A DNA stretch of 64,000 nucleotides from Pyrinomonadaceae bacterium. GTDB taxonomy: Bacteria > Acidobacteriota > Blastocatellia > Pyrinomonadales > Pyrinomonadaceae. The notes below the pieces were generated by a model that ran no database searches, was not told where the DNA came from, and worked only from the letters and a program-made list of their open reading frames with translations. The DNA is taken from positions 1 through 64,000 of the forward strand of contig JANWYH010000009.1 of the NCBI GenBank assembly GCA_025054715.1, written 5' to 3'. A program made the position numbers and the translations under genes. This document shows, piece by piece, positions 53,165-63,027 of the stretch (within the stretch, counting starts at the first letter, position 1; each line of letters starts with the position of its first letter).

Positions 53165-53972
53165 AGCTAATTTGTCTTATTTCTTTCGCTCTTTCTGGGT
53201 CCAAAGCTTGAAGCTTTTCTTCTGCTTCTTTTGCTATCTGAGTCCTAGGGAGAGGACTTCCTTGCGCATCTTTCGCTTCGCTTGCTGCTTTTGCAATCCT
53301 ATAGTAAATTTCTGCTGCTTCCGCAGTTTTTCCTTGTTTCTCGTATACTTCTGCTAGATTGAAATTAAGCGTGTCTTTGGATAGGATCGGATCGCTAAGA
53401 CTTAAAAGCTCCTGATAGATGCTAACGGCTTCATCATACTTACCATCAACAACCTTTGCCTGAGCCAATGCATATTTAGACAAAATCCCTACTTCATCCT
53501 TTCTTGCTGAAAGACTTTGTAACTCAGAAATAGCAGCTTCTCGATCAATGTACAGCTTATTGACAGCTATAAAATACAAAGCCTTATCTCTGTAAGGACT
53601 GCCGTAAGTGCTGACTATTTTTTGAAATTCAGCAATAGCAGCCTCAGCTCTTTCTTTTTCATTCTTGAAAACCTTTTGGTCAAACCCAGCGGGAACTGGA
53701 TTCTCTGATATTATCGCCTCCGAAGTTTCTATAGCCTTTGTAAGAGCTAACTGTGCTGCTGAGTCAATTCGCTTCTCTCTAACGTGAAGAACTAGCAAAA
53801 CTATGGCAACGAGGACTATCGCTAATCCACCGTAAAGAATGAGATTTTTTTTTGTCGCTAATTTCTGAACGATCTCATTTAAGCGACGCTCTCCTTCTTG
53901 CTGAAAAGTATCTTTATAAACTTTCTGTCCCTTTGTAGCTAGTTGTTCTTGAAGCCTGCTTTTTCTTCTCAT
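53151..53972 (-). CDS. Membrane-anchored TPR protein
   Basis: A basic N-terminal segment is followed by a transmembrane helix (about residues 45-66: LILYGGLAIVLVAIVLLVLH, one segment) and a helical repeat region (~75-265). The repeats include DKALYFIAVNKLYIDREAAISEL, ALAQAKVVDGKYDEAVSIYQELL and FNLAEVYEKQGKTAEAAEIYYRI, three or four TPR-like pairs. This matches the YfgM/AncA-type architecture: one anchor, then a periplasmic TPR for holding other proteins, in outer-membrane assembly or secretion. No specific partner is evident. It stands between feoB (convergent) and the sigma factor gene (divergent). Confidence 0.82.
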   Translation of the reverse strand: MRRKSRLQEQLATKGQKVYKDTFQQEGERRLNEIVQKLATKKNLILYGGLAIVLVAIVLLVLHVREKRIDSAAQLALTKAIETSEAIISENPVPAGFDQKVFKNEKERAEAAIAEFQKIVSTYGSPYRDKALYFIAVNKLYIDREAAISELQSLSARKDEVGILSKYALAQAKVVDGKYDEAVSIYQELLSLSDPILSKDTLNFNLAEVYEKQGKTAEAAEIYYRIAKAASEAKDAQGSPLPRTQIAKEAEEKLQALDPERAKEIRQISFTPF

Positions 53973-54124
53973 TATGCTTTATTCCTTTCGGTAAGTAGAA
54001 AGAAATAATTTAACCTAAAAGCGCATCTCTAGCAAATTGCTCAACAAAAATGATCTTTTAGGGAACAAATGAATTAAAATTCTAATCTAAGTTCTTTGGG
54101 AATTTGAATGCGAGGCTTCGACTA

Positions 54125-54763
54125 ATGTTCAAATCCGTAACCATAAGCGAAGATTTGAAAGATTTAGAAGTAACGACTGATGGGCATACGGTCGAAGCTG
54201 AGTTCATTGAAAAGTTAAAAGCTGGCGACGCTGAGGCCTTTGACAAACTTGTAGTTAAACACATACAAGATATTTATAAGTTCCTACTACGAATAACTGG
54301 CGACAGTGAAGAAGCCTACGATCTAACTCAAGAAACTTTCCTTAAAGCAATAAAAGGTATTAAAAGCTTTAGAGGCGATGCTGACCTGAAGACATGGCTT
54401 TTTCGAATCGCGATAAACTTATCAAATAGCCGCTTTCGATGGCTACAAAAAAGAAAAAATTTTACCGTCTTGTCTTTTGATCAAGAAGATATTGATTGGA
54501 ATAATCTGGCTTCTAAAGAAACAGAAAATCCCGAAGAAAAAACTCTACAAAAAGAAAGAGAAAAAATTTTGCTCGAGGCACTAATGGCAATTCCTAAAAA
54601 CTTTCGAGAAGCCATAATTTTGCGAGATGTGGAAGGATTTAGCTACGAGGAGATTTCTGAGATTCTTCAGGTCAATCTTGGAACAGTAAAGTCGAGAATA
54701 GCAAGAGGTAGAGAAGAATTAAGAAAATATCTGTCAGATGCCAATTTTGACCGATCCCGATAA
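54125..54763 (+). CDS. ECF RNA polymerase sigma factor
   Basis: A 212-residue sigma-70 family protein with region 2 (DKLVVKHIQDIYKFLLRI, DLTQETFLKAIKGIKSF, LKTWLFRIAINLSNSRFR) and region 4 (IPKNFREAIILRDVEGFSYEEISEIL, GTVKSRIARGREELRKYL), the usual pattern of RpoE-like factors. The frame starts at a TTG (54104), but the ATG at 54125 is a more usual start. It is followed by a zinc-binding anti-sigma factor, so it is normally held inactive until a membrane or periplasmic signal releases it. The signal is unknown. Confidence 0.93.
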   Translation: MFKSVTISEDLKDLEVTTDGHTVEAEFIEKLKAGDAEAFDKLVVKHIQDIYKFLLRITGDSEEAYDLTQETFLKAIKGIKSFRGDADLKTWLFRIAINLSNSRFRWLQKRKNFTVLSFDQEDIDWNNLASKETENPEEKTLQKEREKILLEALMAIPKNFREAIILRDVEGFSYEEISEILQVNLGTVKSRIARGREELRKYLSDANFDRSR

Positions 54764-54823
54764 AACCAAAAAAGTGCCAACCAGAGAACTTTTGCGAGAT
54801 CGGTCATTTCTTAGGAGGAAAAA

Positions 54824-55600
54824 ATGAAATGTGAAACTCTTAAACTCGCTCTTTATGCAGATAACATCTTAGATGAGCAAGAAAATGAAGCTATCAAAAT
54901 ACACCTACAAGAATGCCCTCTATGCCGACACAAACTATCTCAGATTTCGGCTTTACGGCAAGAACTAAGACTTCTCCCTGCTTCTAAGCTACCAGACTTT
55001 TGCATCCAAAAAGTTAGAAGTGCTGTTTCTGCCAAAATAGAGAAGAAACAGTCTCTCAGGATTTTGAGTGAAAGGCTACAAACATGGCTTCAGTTTCGTT
55101 TCTTACCCTATTTTGTCGGAGTTTCGGCATCTTTAATTTTCTTCTCAGCTCTATGGATAAGTCTCTTTTCAACGAACAATGCACCCAAACAGTCAGAAAG
55201 CTCCCTTTCCTTAGGCAATGCCTCAACATCTTACAATAAAAACTTTGACTCTATTCTTTTAGAGTATGCAGCTTCTAGAAGAACCGTTTCAACTGAATCT
55301 CCTTCCTTGAACCCTTCAGGTGCTTTAATAAACCTAGTAAATCGCCAGAATCTAGGCAAAAAAGAAATGGTCGTGATTGCTGAAGTTTTAGGTAACGGAG
55401 TAGCAAAAATTTCCGAAGTGGTAACCCCATCTAACAATCAAGAATTGCTGGAAAAATTAGAAGAAGCGCTTGAACAAAAGCCAAGCCCATTTCTGCCTGC
55501 AAGTCTAGACAACCGCTCTGAAAACGTAAAGGTCGTCCTTAAAATTCGACATATAGACGTAATCGAACCAAAAAGGGAAGCCAAAAAACTTCGTAGGTAA
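54824..55600 (+). CDS. Membrane anti-sigma factor with zinc-finger (zf-HC2) domain
   Basis: The N-terminus has the anti-sigma zinc finger, Cys3 and H27-x3-C31-x2-C34 (in IHLQECPLC). A transmembrane segment (FLPYFVGVSASLIFFSALWI, about residues 95-118) and a periplasmic region (~120-255) rich in Ser and Thr follow. It should sequester the ECF sigma factor encoded just upstream; 60 bp separate the two, with the ribosome site AGGAGG (54813-54818) directly before the ATG. The final part (VLKIRHIDVIEPKREAKK) has no recognised function. Confidence 0.88.
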   Translation: MKCETLKLALYADNILDEQENEAIKIHLQECPLCRHKLSQISALRQELRLLPASKLPDFCIQKVRSAVSAKIEKKQSLRILSERLQTWLQFRFLPYFVGVSASLIFFSALWISLFSTNNAPKQSESSLSLGNASTSYNKNFDSILLEYAASRRTVSTESPSLNPSGALINLVNRQNLGKKEMVVIAEVLGNGVAKISEVVTPSNNQELLEKLEEALEQKPSPFLPASLDNRSENVKVVLKIRHIDVIEPKREAKKLRR

Positions 55601-55684
55601 AAACTGAAATATCCAACTAGCCTACATAAAACGGCAGATAACTACTTAAGCATAGGTGTTGCTCTGAATCTCGCTTAACTGAAT

Positions 55685-56272
55685 CTACCCGCTCTTTCTA
55701 AGCTCGGTTAGAACTTGCTTTGCAACAGCCTTAAGCGTTTCAAAGACTCCGATTCCTTCAGATGCCACAGCTTCGAAAACAGGCTCACCTTTGCGTTGAA
55801 GCTCCGCTTTCATTTCCTCAACTGGAACTATATTCGGTAAATCCCGCTTGTTAAGCTGAAGAACATAAGGTATTTTCATCAGATCATATCCTTGCTCTTT
55901 GAGGTTCTCTTCAAGATTGCAAAGCGATTCAATGTTAGCATCCATGCGCTCTTCTTGACTATCAGCAACGAAAACTATACCATCAACTCCTTTTAAAATC
56001 AGCTTTCTTGATGCGTCATAGTAAACTTGTCCCGGAACCGTGTAAAGATGAAATCTTGTCTTAAACCCTCTAATTGTGCCAAAATCAAGGGGCATGAAAT
56101 CAAAAAAGAGAGTTCTATCAGTTTCTGTGGCAAGACTTATCAGTTTTCCCTTGGCTTGTGGTGCGGTAGAGTCGTAAATATACTGTAAATTCGTTGTTTT
56201 ACCACCTAACCCTGGACCGTAATAAACTATTTTACAATTTATCTCCCGTGAAGCGTAATTTATAAAGGTCAT
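55685..56272 (-). CDS. mglA: MglA-like small GTPase
   Basis: A 195-residue Ras-like GTPase that, in Myxococcus and Thermus, sets cell polarity and drives gliding or type IV pili. The P-loop [15 protein letters not shown], the switch segment [19 protein letters not shown], the [11 protein letters not shown] region and [10 protein letters not shown] are those of MglA. Unlike many Ras proteins, the P-loop has Gly in place of Cys. It is encoded downstream of a roadblock-domain gene (MglB-like, its GAP), with a 194-bp gap. The 3' end faces the anti-sigma gene with an 84-bp gap. Confidence 0.93.
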   Translation of the reverse strand: MTFINYASREINCKIVYYGPGLGGKTTNLQYIYDSTAPQAKGKLISLATETDRTLFFDFMPLDFGTIRGFKTRFHLYTVPGQVYYDASRKLILKGVDGIVFVADSQEERMDANIESLCNLEENLKEQGYDLMKIPYVLQLNKRDLPNIVPVEEMKAELQRKGEPVFEAVASEGIGVFETLKAVAKQVLTELRKSG

Positions 56273-56466
56273 ACTCTTCAGCTTTTATGAGATTTCGTTG
56301 AAATGATTAGAAAAATTATAGAAACAAATCTATACCAAAGCGTAGCTTATCCTATCGCCTGTTGTCAATTTAGCTCTTACAAAACTTCTCTTTGACTTAA
56401 TAGAAAATACTGCCTTGTAGCGAATGAATTCGCCTCTTTGAATCAAGCGAACTGGCGAAGAAGCTA

Positions 56467-56946
56467 TTAACTAAAGAGGCTGTCAATTTCTTCATCCGTA
56501 ATTTCGGCAAAGAATGAATTTTCTTCCTGAGATTTTTGAGACTCGCGTGCAATTTCTTCCAAAACAGCCATAATTTCATGACTTGCTCTTTTTGAGCGCA
56601 ATTTTACTAGACCCAAGGTCGAACGCTGATCAAAAACAACGACTAGAAGCGTTCTTCCAATAACACAAATATAGATGCTCTCTTGTTCACCTTCGTGAAC
56701 CACTGAAGGAAAAGCTTCCTCGCCAATCAATTTTGCCATTGAGCTCGTCGCCGCTACGTTACCAGCAGCAAGAGAAGCAAAGGAAGTCGTGTCCATGTTT
56801 CCTATATCACCATGAAATGCTATAGGTTGGCCATCTCTGTCAATTAAAAAGACAACTCTTGCCGCTGACTCAACGCAAAGACGTGCAAGCAAGTGCTTTA
56901 TTTTTTGATAATGTTGCTCGCTTATAATTATCGGTGTCTTTATCAT
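56467..56946 (-). CDS. mglB: Roadblock/LC7 domain protein, MglB-like GAP
   Basis: A 159-residue protein with a roadblock fold: LLARLCVESAARVVFLIDRDGQPIAFHGD (~18-46), SFASLAAGNVAATSSMAKLIGE, and ICVIGRTLLVVVFDQRSTLGLVKLRSKRA. MglB stimulates GTP hydrolysis by MglA and binds at the opposite pole. The C-terminus (EENSFFAEITDEEIDSLFS) is acidic and unusual. It is upstream of mglA on the same strand, so the order mglB-mglA is as in Myxococcus, but a 194-bp gap separates them. Confidence 0.88.
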   Translation of the reverse strand: MIKTPIIISEQHYQKIKHLLARLCVESAARVVFLIDRDGQPIAFHGDIGNMDTTSFASLAAGNVAATSSMAKLIGEEAFPSVVHEGEQESIYICVIGRTLLVVVFDQRSTLGLVKLRSKRASHEIMAVLEEIARESQKSQEENSFFAEITDEEIDSLFS

Positions 56947-57168
56947 GCGTCTTGCCTTCTTTTCCAGAATTCAGCGTGGTGAAATATTGACTTCCAAAAG
57001 AGGCAGGTTCTCATAGAAACCGCCGTCATCATAATTTAACACATGTAGAAATTAACTTCAAGATATTTTCAAAAAGTTTTAAAATAAAACAAAAGATTTT
57101 CTAATGGTTTCTATTACAGAAACCTTTGCTCTGGAAATCTATGGATGTTAAACTTTTCTAGGTTTGTG

Positions 57169-58128
57169 ATGATGAAGCCAGTCAATCTAGTTGCAATTGG
57201 AGGCGGAACGGGACTTTCGACATTACTCTCAGGTCTAAAGAAATTTGTAGGAAAAGAGATAGCAAGCCTAACAGCCGTTGTTACCGTCTCCGACGATGGT
57301 GGCAGTTCAGGAAGGTTGAGAAAAGAATTTCAGGTGCTTCCGCCGGGCGATATTCGCAATTGCATAGTAGCGCTTTCGGAGGATTCTCTTCTAATCTCAA
57401 AACTGTTTCAGCATCGTTTCAGCGGAAACGGCGAACTGGGTGGACACAGTTTTGGAAACCTTTTTCTGCTCGCTTTGACCGAACTAACGGGGGATTTTGC
57501 AAAAGCCATCAAACTATCTTCTGAAATCTTAGCGACCAAAGGGCACATTTATCCGGCTACTCTCTCTGACGTGAAATTGATTGCTGAGCTAGAAGATGGC
57601 TCAATAGTTGAAGGCGAAACGCAAGTTACGAAAGTAGGTAGCAAAGTAAAAAAACTAAATTTAAGTCCAGAGAATTGTTCTGCCTTTCCTGAAGCTGTAG
57701 AAGCCATAAAATCAGCAAACATAATAACGGTAGGACCCGGTTCGCTCTACACGAGCGTTATACCTCCACTTTTGATAAAACAGATCGCCGACGAAGTCGC
57801 AAGCTCAAAAGCCGTAAAGATTTTTATTTCAAACCTTATGACTCAGCCTGGTGAAACCGATGGCTACTCGATCGAAAGACATTTACAGGTCGTAAAGACT
57901 CACGCGCCTCAGATTAACTTCGATTATTTAATTTTGAATAATCGCAGAATTAGAAAAGATCAAGCCGAAGCTTACGCAAAAGAAGGAGCAGAGCAGATTG
58001 AATTTGAAAACGTTCACCTAGAAGGCATCAAAATAATAAAAGACGACTTGCTTGACGAAGGGGAAAAGGTTCGCCATAACCCTGAGAAGTTAGCCGAGAT
58101 AATCCTCTCTTGCCTTGAAGAAAGTTAA
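57169..58128 (+). CDS. glmR: Gluconeogenesis factor/GlmS-regulating protein YvcK (GlmR)
   Basis: A CofD-like Rossmann fold protein with LVAIGGGTGLSTLLSGLK, VVTVSDDGGSSGRLRKEF, LPPGDIRNCIVAL and VGPGSLYTSVIPPLL, the YvcK signature; length 319. In Bacillus and Listeria YvcK (GlmR) binds UDP-GlcNAc, controls GlmS activity and supports growth on gluconeogenic carbon. Here it is followed by glmU and glmS. The frame extends to 57145, but ATG 57169 has AGG six nucleotides before it. This gene does not have the neighbours whiA and rapZ seen in Gram-positive genomes. Confidence 0.92.
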   Translation: MMKPVNLVAIGGGTGLSTLLSGLKKFVGKEIASLTAVVTVSDDGGSSGRLRKEFQVLPPGDIRNCIVALSEDSLLISKLFQHRFSGNGELGGHSFGNLFLLALTELTGDFAKAIKLSSEILATKGHIYPATLSDVKLIAELEDGSIVEGETQVTKVGSKVKKLNLSPENCSAFPEAVEAIKSANIITVGPGSLYTSVIPPLLIKQIADEVASSKAVKIFISNLMTQPGETDGYSIERHLQVVKTHAPQINFDYLILNNRRIRKDQAEAYAKEGAEQIEFENVHLEGIKIIKDDLLDEGEKVRHNPEKLAEIILSCLEES

Positions 58129-58195
58129 GGCGAAATTTCCGTCTTTTTGTAAAAATCATTTCTTCAGAAGCAAGAATGTTGAGTATCATTAAGTT

Positions 58196-59620
58196 ATGGA
58201 ATTTGCTCAGATTCAAACAAACCTAAATGTATTGATTCTGGCGGCAGGTTTAGGAACTAGGATGCGTTCTAATGTTGCAAAAGTTCTTCACCCCGTTTGT
58301 GGCTTACCAATGATAACTCATGTTTGCAGAACTGCATCAGCCTTAATGCCAGAAAAAATCTATATTGTAATCGGCTATCAAGGGGAACGCGTAAAGCAAT
58401 TTGTGCTAGAAGAGCTCGATGAAAGCCAAGTAGAATTTCTTTGGCAACGCGAACAGCTCGGAACCGCACATGCTGTCAGCATGGCAAAAGAAGCATTAGC
58501 TGAAAAAGATTGCACTGTTTTGATTCTGTCTGGTGATGTTCCTTTAGTCCGCCCAACGACAATGGCAGCACTCATCCAAAAGCATCGTAGCCATAGAGGT
58601 AAAGGTGCGTCATGCACTATCTTATCCGTAAAGTTGGAAGATCCAACCGGATATGGCAGAATAATCCGAGATGAAACAGGTCTTTTTGAGAGAATCGTTG
58701 AACACAAGGACGCATCCGATGAAGAAAAGAAAGTCAAGGAGATAAACACAGGAATTTACTGTTTTGAATCTCGAAAGCTTTTTGAAGCTTTGTCAAAAGT
58801 AGATAATTCAAATGCTCAACGAGAGTTCTACCTTACAGACGTGCCAAGGATTTTAAGAGAGGAAGGCGAGGCAGTCGCTGTTTATCAGCACAATGATCCG
58901 AGAGAAGTTTCAGGAATAAACAATAGAATGGAGCTTGCTGAAGCAGAACAAATTTTACGTAAACGTATCGTAAAGAAAATGATGTTGGATTACGGCGTCA
59001 CTTTTATTGACCCAAACACTGCCTACATAAATGAATACGTTAACATAGGTCAAGATACGACCATTTATCCGAATGTTTCCATAGAAGGAGTAACTGAAAT
59101 TGGCGAAGGTTGTGTTATAAGGTCTGGGACGAGAATTTCTAACTCGCGTATCGGTCGCAACGTAGAAATACTGGATAATTGCCTTATAGTTGACTCCGAA
59201 ATTGCTGACGATTGCATCATCGGTCCAATGGCCCACATTCGAGGAAAAACCAAACTAGAAAGAAAAGTTAAAATTGGCAATTTCGTTGAATTAAAGAAGA
59301 CTACCATTGGAGAAGGCTCAAAAGCTAGTCACCTAAGTTATCTAGGTGATGCAACAATTGGCACTAACACAAATATTGGTGCAGGAACAATAACCTGCAA
59401 TTACGATGGACGGCAAAAGCATCCAACAATCATAGGGAATGACGTCAAGATAGGCTCAGATACGATGCTGGTCGCACCCGTCAAAGTTGGCGACGGAGCA
59501 GTAACTGGCGCTGGCAGTGTAGTTATAGAAGATGTTCCATCTGATTCGCTAGTCGTAGGGGTTCCGGCGAAAGTAAAGAAAAAATTAAAAAAGGAAGAGC
59601 TGATAGAGGTAAAAGAATAA
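58196..59620 (+). CDS. glmU: Bifunctional UDP-GlcNAc pyrophosphorylase/glucosamine-1-phosphate acetyltransferase
   Basis: A 474-residue protein with an N-terminal uridyltransferase ([21 protein letters not shown]) and a C-terminal left-handed beta-helix acetyltransferase with hexapeptide repeats ([19 protein letters not shown] and similar), ending in [11 protein letters not shown]. Key residues include GTAHAV and SGDVPLVRP in the uridyltransferase part and [14 protein letters not shown] and GTITCNYDG in the acetyltransferase part. It makes UDP-GlcNAc for peptidoglycan. It is 67 bp after glmR and 1 bp before glmS, so the three genes form a UDP-GlcNAc supply unit. Confidence 0.96.
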   Translation: MEFAQIQTNLNVLILAAGLGTRMRSNVAKVLHPVCGLPMITHVCRTASALMPEKIYIVIGYQGERVKQFVLEELDESQVEFLWQREQLGTAHAVSMAKEALAEKDCTVLILSGDVPLVRPTTMAALIQKHRSHRGKGASCTILSVKLEDPTGYGRIIRDETGLFERIVEHKDASDEEKKVKEINTGIYCFESRKLFEALSKVDNSNAQREFYLTDVPRILREEGEAVAVYQHNDPREVSGINNRMELAEAEQILRKRIVKKMMLDYGVTFIDPNTAYINEYVNIGQDTTIYPNVSIEGVTEIGEGCVIRSGTRISNSRIGRNVEILDNCLIVDSEIADDCIIGPMAHIRGKTKLERKVKIGNFVELKKTTIGEGSKASHLSYLGDATIGTNTNIGAGTITCNYDGRQKHPTIIGNDVKIGSDTMLVAPVKVGDGAVTGAGSVVIEDVPSDSLVVGVPAKVKKKLKKEELIEVKE

Positions 59621-59621
59621 A

Positions 59622-61484
59622 ATGTGCGGAATTGTTGGTTATGTTGGCAATAAGCAAGTCGTTCCACTCATCTTAGAAGGACTAAAAAAGCTAGAATATC
59701 GAGGTTACGATTCAGCTGGCATTGCCGTTGTTGATGGCAACGGTCAGCTTTTTATTCGGCGTGCCGAAGGCAAACTTCGAAATTTAGAAGAGGCAATAAG
59801 ACTAAATCCGATCGAGGGCAACTACGGCATTGGACATACCAGATGGGCAACCCATGGAAGACCCACAGAAGAAAATGCTCATCCGCATCGAGACCAAACC
59901 GGTAAAGTCGTCGTCGTTCACAATGGCATAATTGAAAATTACATGAGCCTTAAGGAAAAGCTTAAAACACTCGGGAGCGAGTTCAAAACGGAAACTGACA
60001 CCGAGGTTATAGCTCATTTAGTTGGCTACTATAAGTATAGTGATAGTCTTTCACTTGAAGAAGCTGTCCGAAAGGCTGTTAAAGAACTTAGGGGAATTTT
60101 TGCACTTGCGATAATCTGTGCCGACGAGCCAGATACTATTGTTGCAGTAAGAGAGGGTGCTCCAGTCGTAATAGGTCTTGGTGATGGTGAGTTTTTTGTA
60201 GCTTCTGACATTCCGCCTATTTTGCAACATACACGCGACGTTTTCTACCTTGGTGACAAAGAAATGGCGGTGTTAACGAAAGATTCTGTCAAAGTCACGG
60301 ACTTTGACGGAAACTTAGTAGAACCGAAGCGACATAGAATCACATGGGATCCAATAGCTGCCGAAAAAGGTGGTTTCAAGCACTTCATGTTAAAGGAAAT
60401 TTACGAACAACCGCGCGCTATTCGTGATACGGTCCGCGGGCGAATATCTTTAGACACAGGAAAAATTTATCTAGATTCAATGAACATATCCGAGGAAGAA
60501 CTCATAAATATAAAGGCAATAAAGGCTGCGGCTTGTGGCACATCCTGGCATGCGGCACTCGCAGGAAAATATATGATTGAATCGCTTGCTCGTGTTCCCG
60601 TGGAGGTTGACTATGCGTCGGAATTTCGCTACAGAAACCCTGTCCTCGACGAAAACACCCTCATGCTCGTAATTTCGCAATCTGGAGAAACCGCTGATAC
60701 TATAGCTGCAATGCGCGAAGCAAAAAATGCTGGTTGCAAGGTCCTTTCAATCTGTAACGTTCAAGGTTCGATGATTGACAGAGAGTCCGACGGCACGATT
60801 TTAACCCACGCTGGTCCCGAAATAGGCGTTGCTTCGACTAAAGCCTTTACATCACAGATGATAGCTCTTTATTTATTTGCACTCTATCTTGCTCAGCTTC
60901 GAGGTAAAATTTCATCAGATGAGTCAAAAAATCACGCTCAAAAGATTGCAGAGCTTCCACTTAAAATCGAACACATATTAAATGATGCAGACTCGATCGA
61001 AGAATTATCTAAGGAATTTTTCCGCTCCCAGGATTTTCTATATCTTGGACGTGGGATTAATTTCCCAGTCGCTTTAGAAGGTGCATTAAAGCTTAAAGAA
61101 ATCTCATACATTCACGCAGAAGGTTATCCTGCAGGAGAAATGAAACACGGACCGAATGCCCTGATAGACGAGAAACTTCCTGTTGTTGTTATCAATACAA
61201 GAGAAAAAGGCAACGCTTCGTCAGAGTTAAGATATGAAAAAACACATTCAAACATCGTCGAAGTCAAGGCACGTGATGGGATTGTAATCTCAGTTTTAAC
61301 AGAAGGAGATGACATGAGTTCGAGAGTTTCTGACTACGTGATACAAGTTCCTGAAACAGCCGATCTATTATCTCCGATTCTTTCGATTGTGCCCTTACAG
61401 CTTCTAGCCTATCACATAGCAGTTCGACGCGGTTGCGATGTTGACCAGCCGAGAAACTTAGCAAAGTCCGTTACGGTTGAGTGA
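59622..61484 (+). CDS. glmS: Glutamine-fructose-6-phosphate aminotransferase (isomerizing)
   Basis: A 620-residue glutamine amidotransferase with catalytic Cys2 (MCGIVGYVG), GYDSAGIAV and the ammonia channel, then two SIS sugar isomerase domains ([66 protein letters not shown] around 485-520) and C-terminal [11 protein letters not shown]. It produces glucosamine-6-phosphate, the first step to UDP-GlcNAc. The gene starts 1 bp after glmU. No glmS ribozyme is possible in such a short gap, so control is likely by GlmR protein upstream. The 3' end is 2 bp from the convergent chaN gene. Confidence 0.97.
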   Translation: MCGIVGYVGNKQVVPLILEGLKKLEYRGYDSAGIAVVDGNGQLFIRRAEGKLRNLEEAIRLNPIEGNYGIGHTRWATHGRPTEENAHPHRDQTGKVVVVHNGIIENYMSLKEKLKTLGSEFKTETDTEVIAHLVGYYKYSDSLSLEEAVRKAVKELRGIFALAIICADEPDTIVAVREGAPVVIGLGDGEFFVASDIPPILQHTRDVFYLGDKEMAVLTKDSVKVTDFDGNLVEPKRHRITWDPIAAEKGGFKHFMLKEIYEQPRAIRDTVRGRISLDTGKIYLDSMNISEEELINIKAIKAAACGTSWHAALAGKYMIESLARVPVEVDYASEFRYRNPVLDENTLMLVISQSGETADTIAAMREAKNAGCKVLSICNVQGSMIDRESDGTILTHAGPEIGVASTKAFTSQMIALYLFALYLAQLRGKISSDESKNHAQKIAELPLKIEHILNDADSIEELSKEFFRSQDFLYLGRGINFPVALEGALKLKEISYIHAEGYPAGEMKHGPNALIDEKLPVVVINTREKGNASSELRYEKTHSNIVEVKARDGIVISVLTEGDDMSSRVSDYVIQVPETADLLSPILSIVPLQLLAYHIAVRRGCDVDQPRNLAKSVTVE

Positions 61485-61486
61485 TC

Positions 61487-62341
61487 TCAATTTGTTATAA
61501 TCACAAAATCGCCTAAATTTAGATGTTTTGATTTATCAAACTCTAGCGATTTGGTTTCTCGACGAATCGTTATCACCAAAAACTTTACATTTGGTAAGTA
61601 GCTTGCTAAATGTTCCGGTGCCCCTAATCTGTTTTCAGAATGAAAAGCTCCGTTTATATGAATTACAAGGGCTTTTGAGTTCGCCTTCAAAACTTCTGAA
61701 ATGGAAAATGCCATAGTAGCATCCCAGAGTGTTTGTGCTTCGAGAAGATTATTTGCAGACTGGTGCTCGTTTATCCCCATGATTTTACTAAACTTTTCTG
61801 CATACGCTTTCGAAGCTTCTTTATAAGGCAAAGGCGCAATCCAACGCCTCGCTTCTGGTGAAAGCATCTCAAGCAGGCTTTTGCCACGCCTCGATACCAT
61901 ATTTACATAACGACGCGGAGCATTAGACGCAATAACTTTTAACTTATTTTCCTTTGCAAATTCTACTAGCGGACGATAATCCGTTTTATAGTTATTCCAA
62001 GGTCTCGAACTAGAAAGAAAATGTGCTTCTGTAATTAAATCCTGTAAATACTCATCAATTATTACTTGCACATCCCTTTCAAACATTTCCATCGCCAAAA
62101 CGATCTGCTTTGATCTAATGCGGTCAAAAGCCGCTTTGAGCAATTCCAGCTGAAGCTTATGAGCCACCGCATCATCGTGGGATTCGCCGACAAAAACTAC
62201 ATCAACAAGCTTCATTGCTTCAATTACTTGCTCAAAACTTCTTCTTTCTCCTTTAGCATCATAAATTCTGAATTTTTCGTCATTTTGTGCCGTCACACTC
62301 AAAACCAATAGTGCGAATACGAAAATAAGCATTCTAGACAT
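61487..62341 (-). CDS. ChaN family (haem-regulated lipoprotein-type) protein
   Basis: The sequence VVFVGESHDDAVAHKLQLELL and VLAMEMFERDVQVIIDEYL, with PWNNYKTDYRPLVEFAKENKLKVIASNAPRRYV (~104-136), identify the ChaN/PhuW fold, which in Campylobacter binds two haems through a tyrosine. The exported protein has a signal peptide (MSRMLIFVFALLVLSVTAQ); no lipobox Cys is obvious. The track frame starts at 62359 but the ATG at 62341 or 62332 suits the signal peptide. No haem transporter is nearby; feoAB lies ~8 kb away. Function in iron acquisition is inferred. Confidence 0.84.
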   Translation of the reverse strand: MSRMLIFVFALLVLSVTAQNDEKFRIYDAKGERRSFEQVIEAMKLVDVVFVGESHDDAVAHKLQLELLKAAFDRIRSKQIVLAMEMFERDVQVIIDEYLQDLITEAHFLSSSRPWNNYKTDYRPLVEFAKENKLKVIASNAPRRYVNMVSRRGKSLLEMLSPEARRWIAPLPYKEASKAYAEKFSKIMGINEHQSANNLLEAQTLWDATMAFSISEVLKANSKALVIHINGAFHSENRLGAPEHLASYLPNVKFLVITIRRETKSLEFDKSKHLNLGDFVIITN

Positions 62342-62403
62342 ACAAAAACAACATAACACAGATAAACTTGCTTTTCGACCTGTCGTTCCCTAGTCTATTT
62401 TTC

Positions 62404-63027
62404 ATGAGAAAGGTATCGGAGATAATCAGAAGGTTAAAGCAAGCCTACCCAAATGTGCGAACAGGGCTTAAGCACTCAAATCCCTTTGAGCTTCTTGTCG
62501 CTACTATACTCTCAGCTCAATGCACCGACGAGAGAGTTAACCTCGTAACATCAAAACTCTTTCAGAAATATCGTAAGCCCGAAGATTATCTTGCGGTTTC
62601 TCAAGAAGAGCTAGCTCAAGACATCAGGTCAATAAATTTTTTCAACAACAAGGCTAGGAACATTCAAAAAACCGCGAAAAAAATAATTGAAAACTTCGGC
62701 GGAGAAGTCCCAAAAACGATGGAAGAGCTTTTGACGCTCGATGGAGTTGCTAGAAAAACAGCAAATGTAGTATTGGGTGATGCTTTCGGGATTGCTTCAG
62801 GAATCGTTGTTGACACACATGTTGCCCGTGTTAGTCAACGTCTTAAACTTACGGAAAACAAAGCTCCAGAAAAAATCGAAAAAGACCTAATGCAAGTGAT
62901 TCCAAGAGAATACTGGATTGAATTCTCACATTGGCTAATAAATCACGGTCGAAAAGTTTGCCAAGCAAGAAAACCTAAATGTAACGAATGCTTCTTGAGC
63001 GACCTGTGTCCTTCAGCTAAATCTTAA
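62404..63027 (+). CDS. nth: Endonuclease III
   Basis: A 207-residue base-excision-repair DNA glycosylase/AP-lyase. ATILSAQCTDERVNLVTSKLF, helix-hairpin-helix LLTLDGVARKTANVVLGDAFG with catalytic Lys (in ARKTANV) and VDTHVARVSQRL with Asp, and the [4Fe-4S] motif C-x6-C-x2-C-x5-C (CQARKPKCNECFLSDLC) are all present. The frame extends to 62368, but the ATG at 62404 begins the usual protein (MRKVSEIIRRL). Convergent with moaC, overlap 11 bp. Confidence 0.95.
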   Translation: MRKVSEIIRRLKQAYPNVRTGLKHSNPFELLVATILSAQCTDERVNLVTSKLFQKYRKPEDYLAVSQEELAQDIRSINFFNNKARNIQKTAKKIIENFGGEVPKTMEELLTLDGVARKTANVVLGDAFGIASGIVVDTHVARVSQRLKLTENKAPEKIEKDLMQVIPREYWIEFSHWLINHGRKVCQARKPKCNECFLSDLCPSAKS

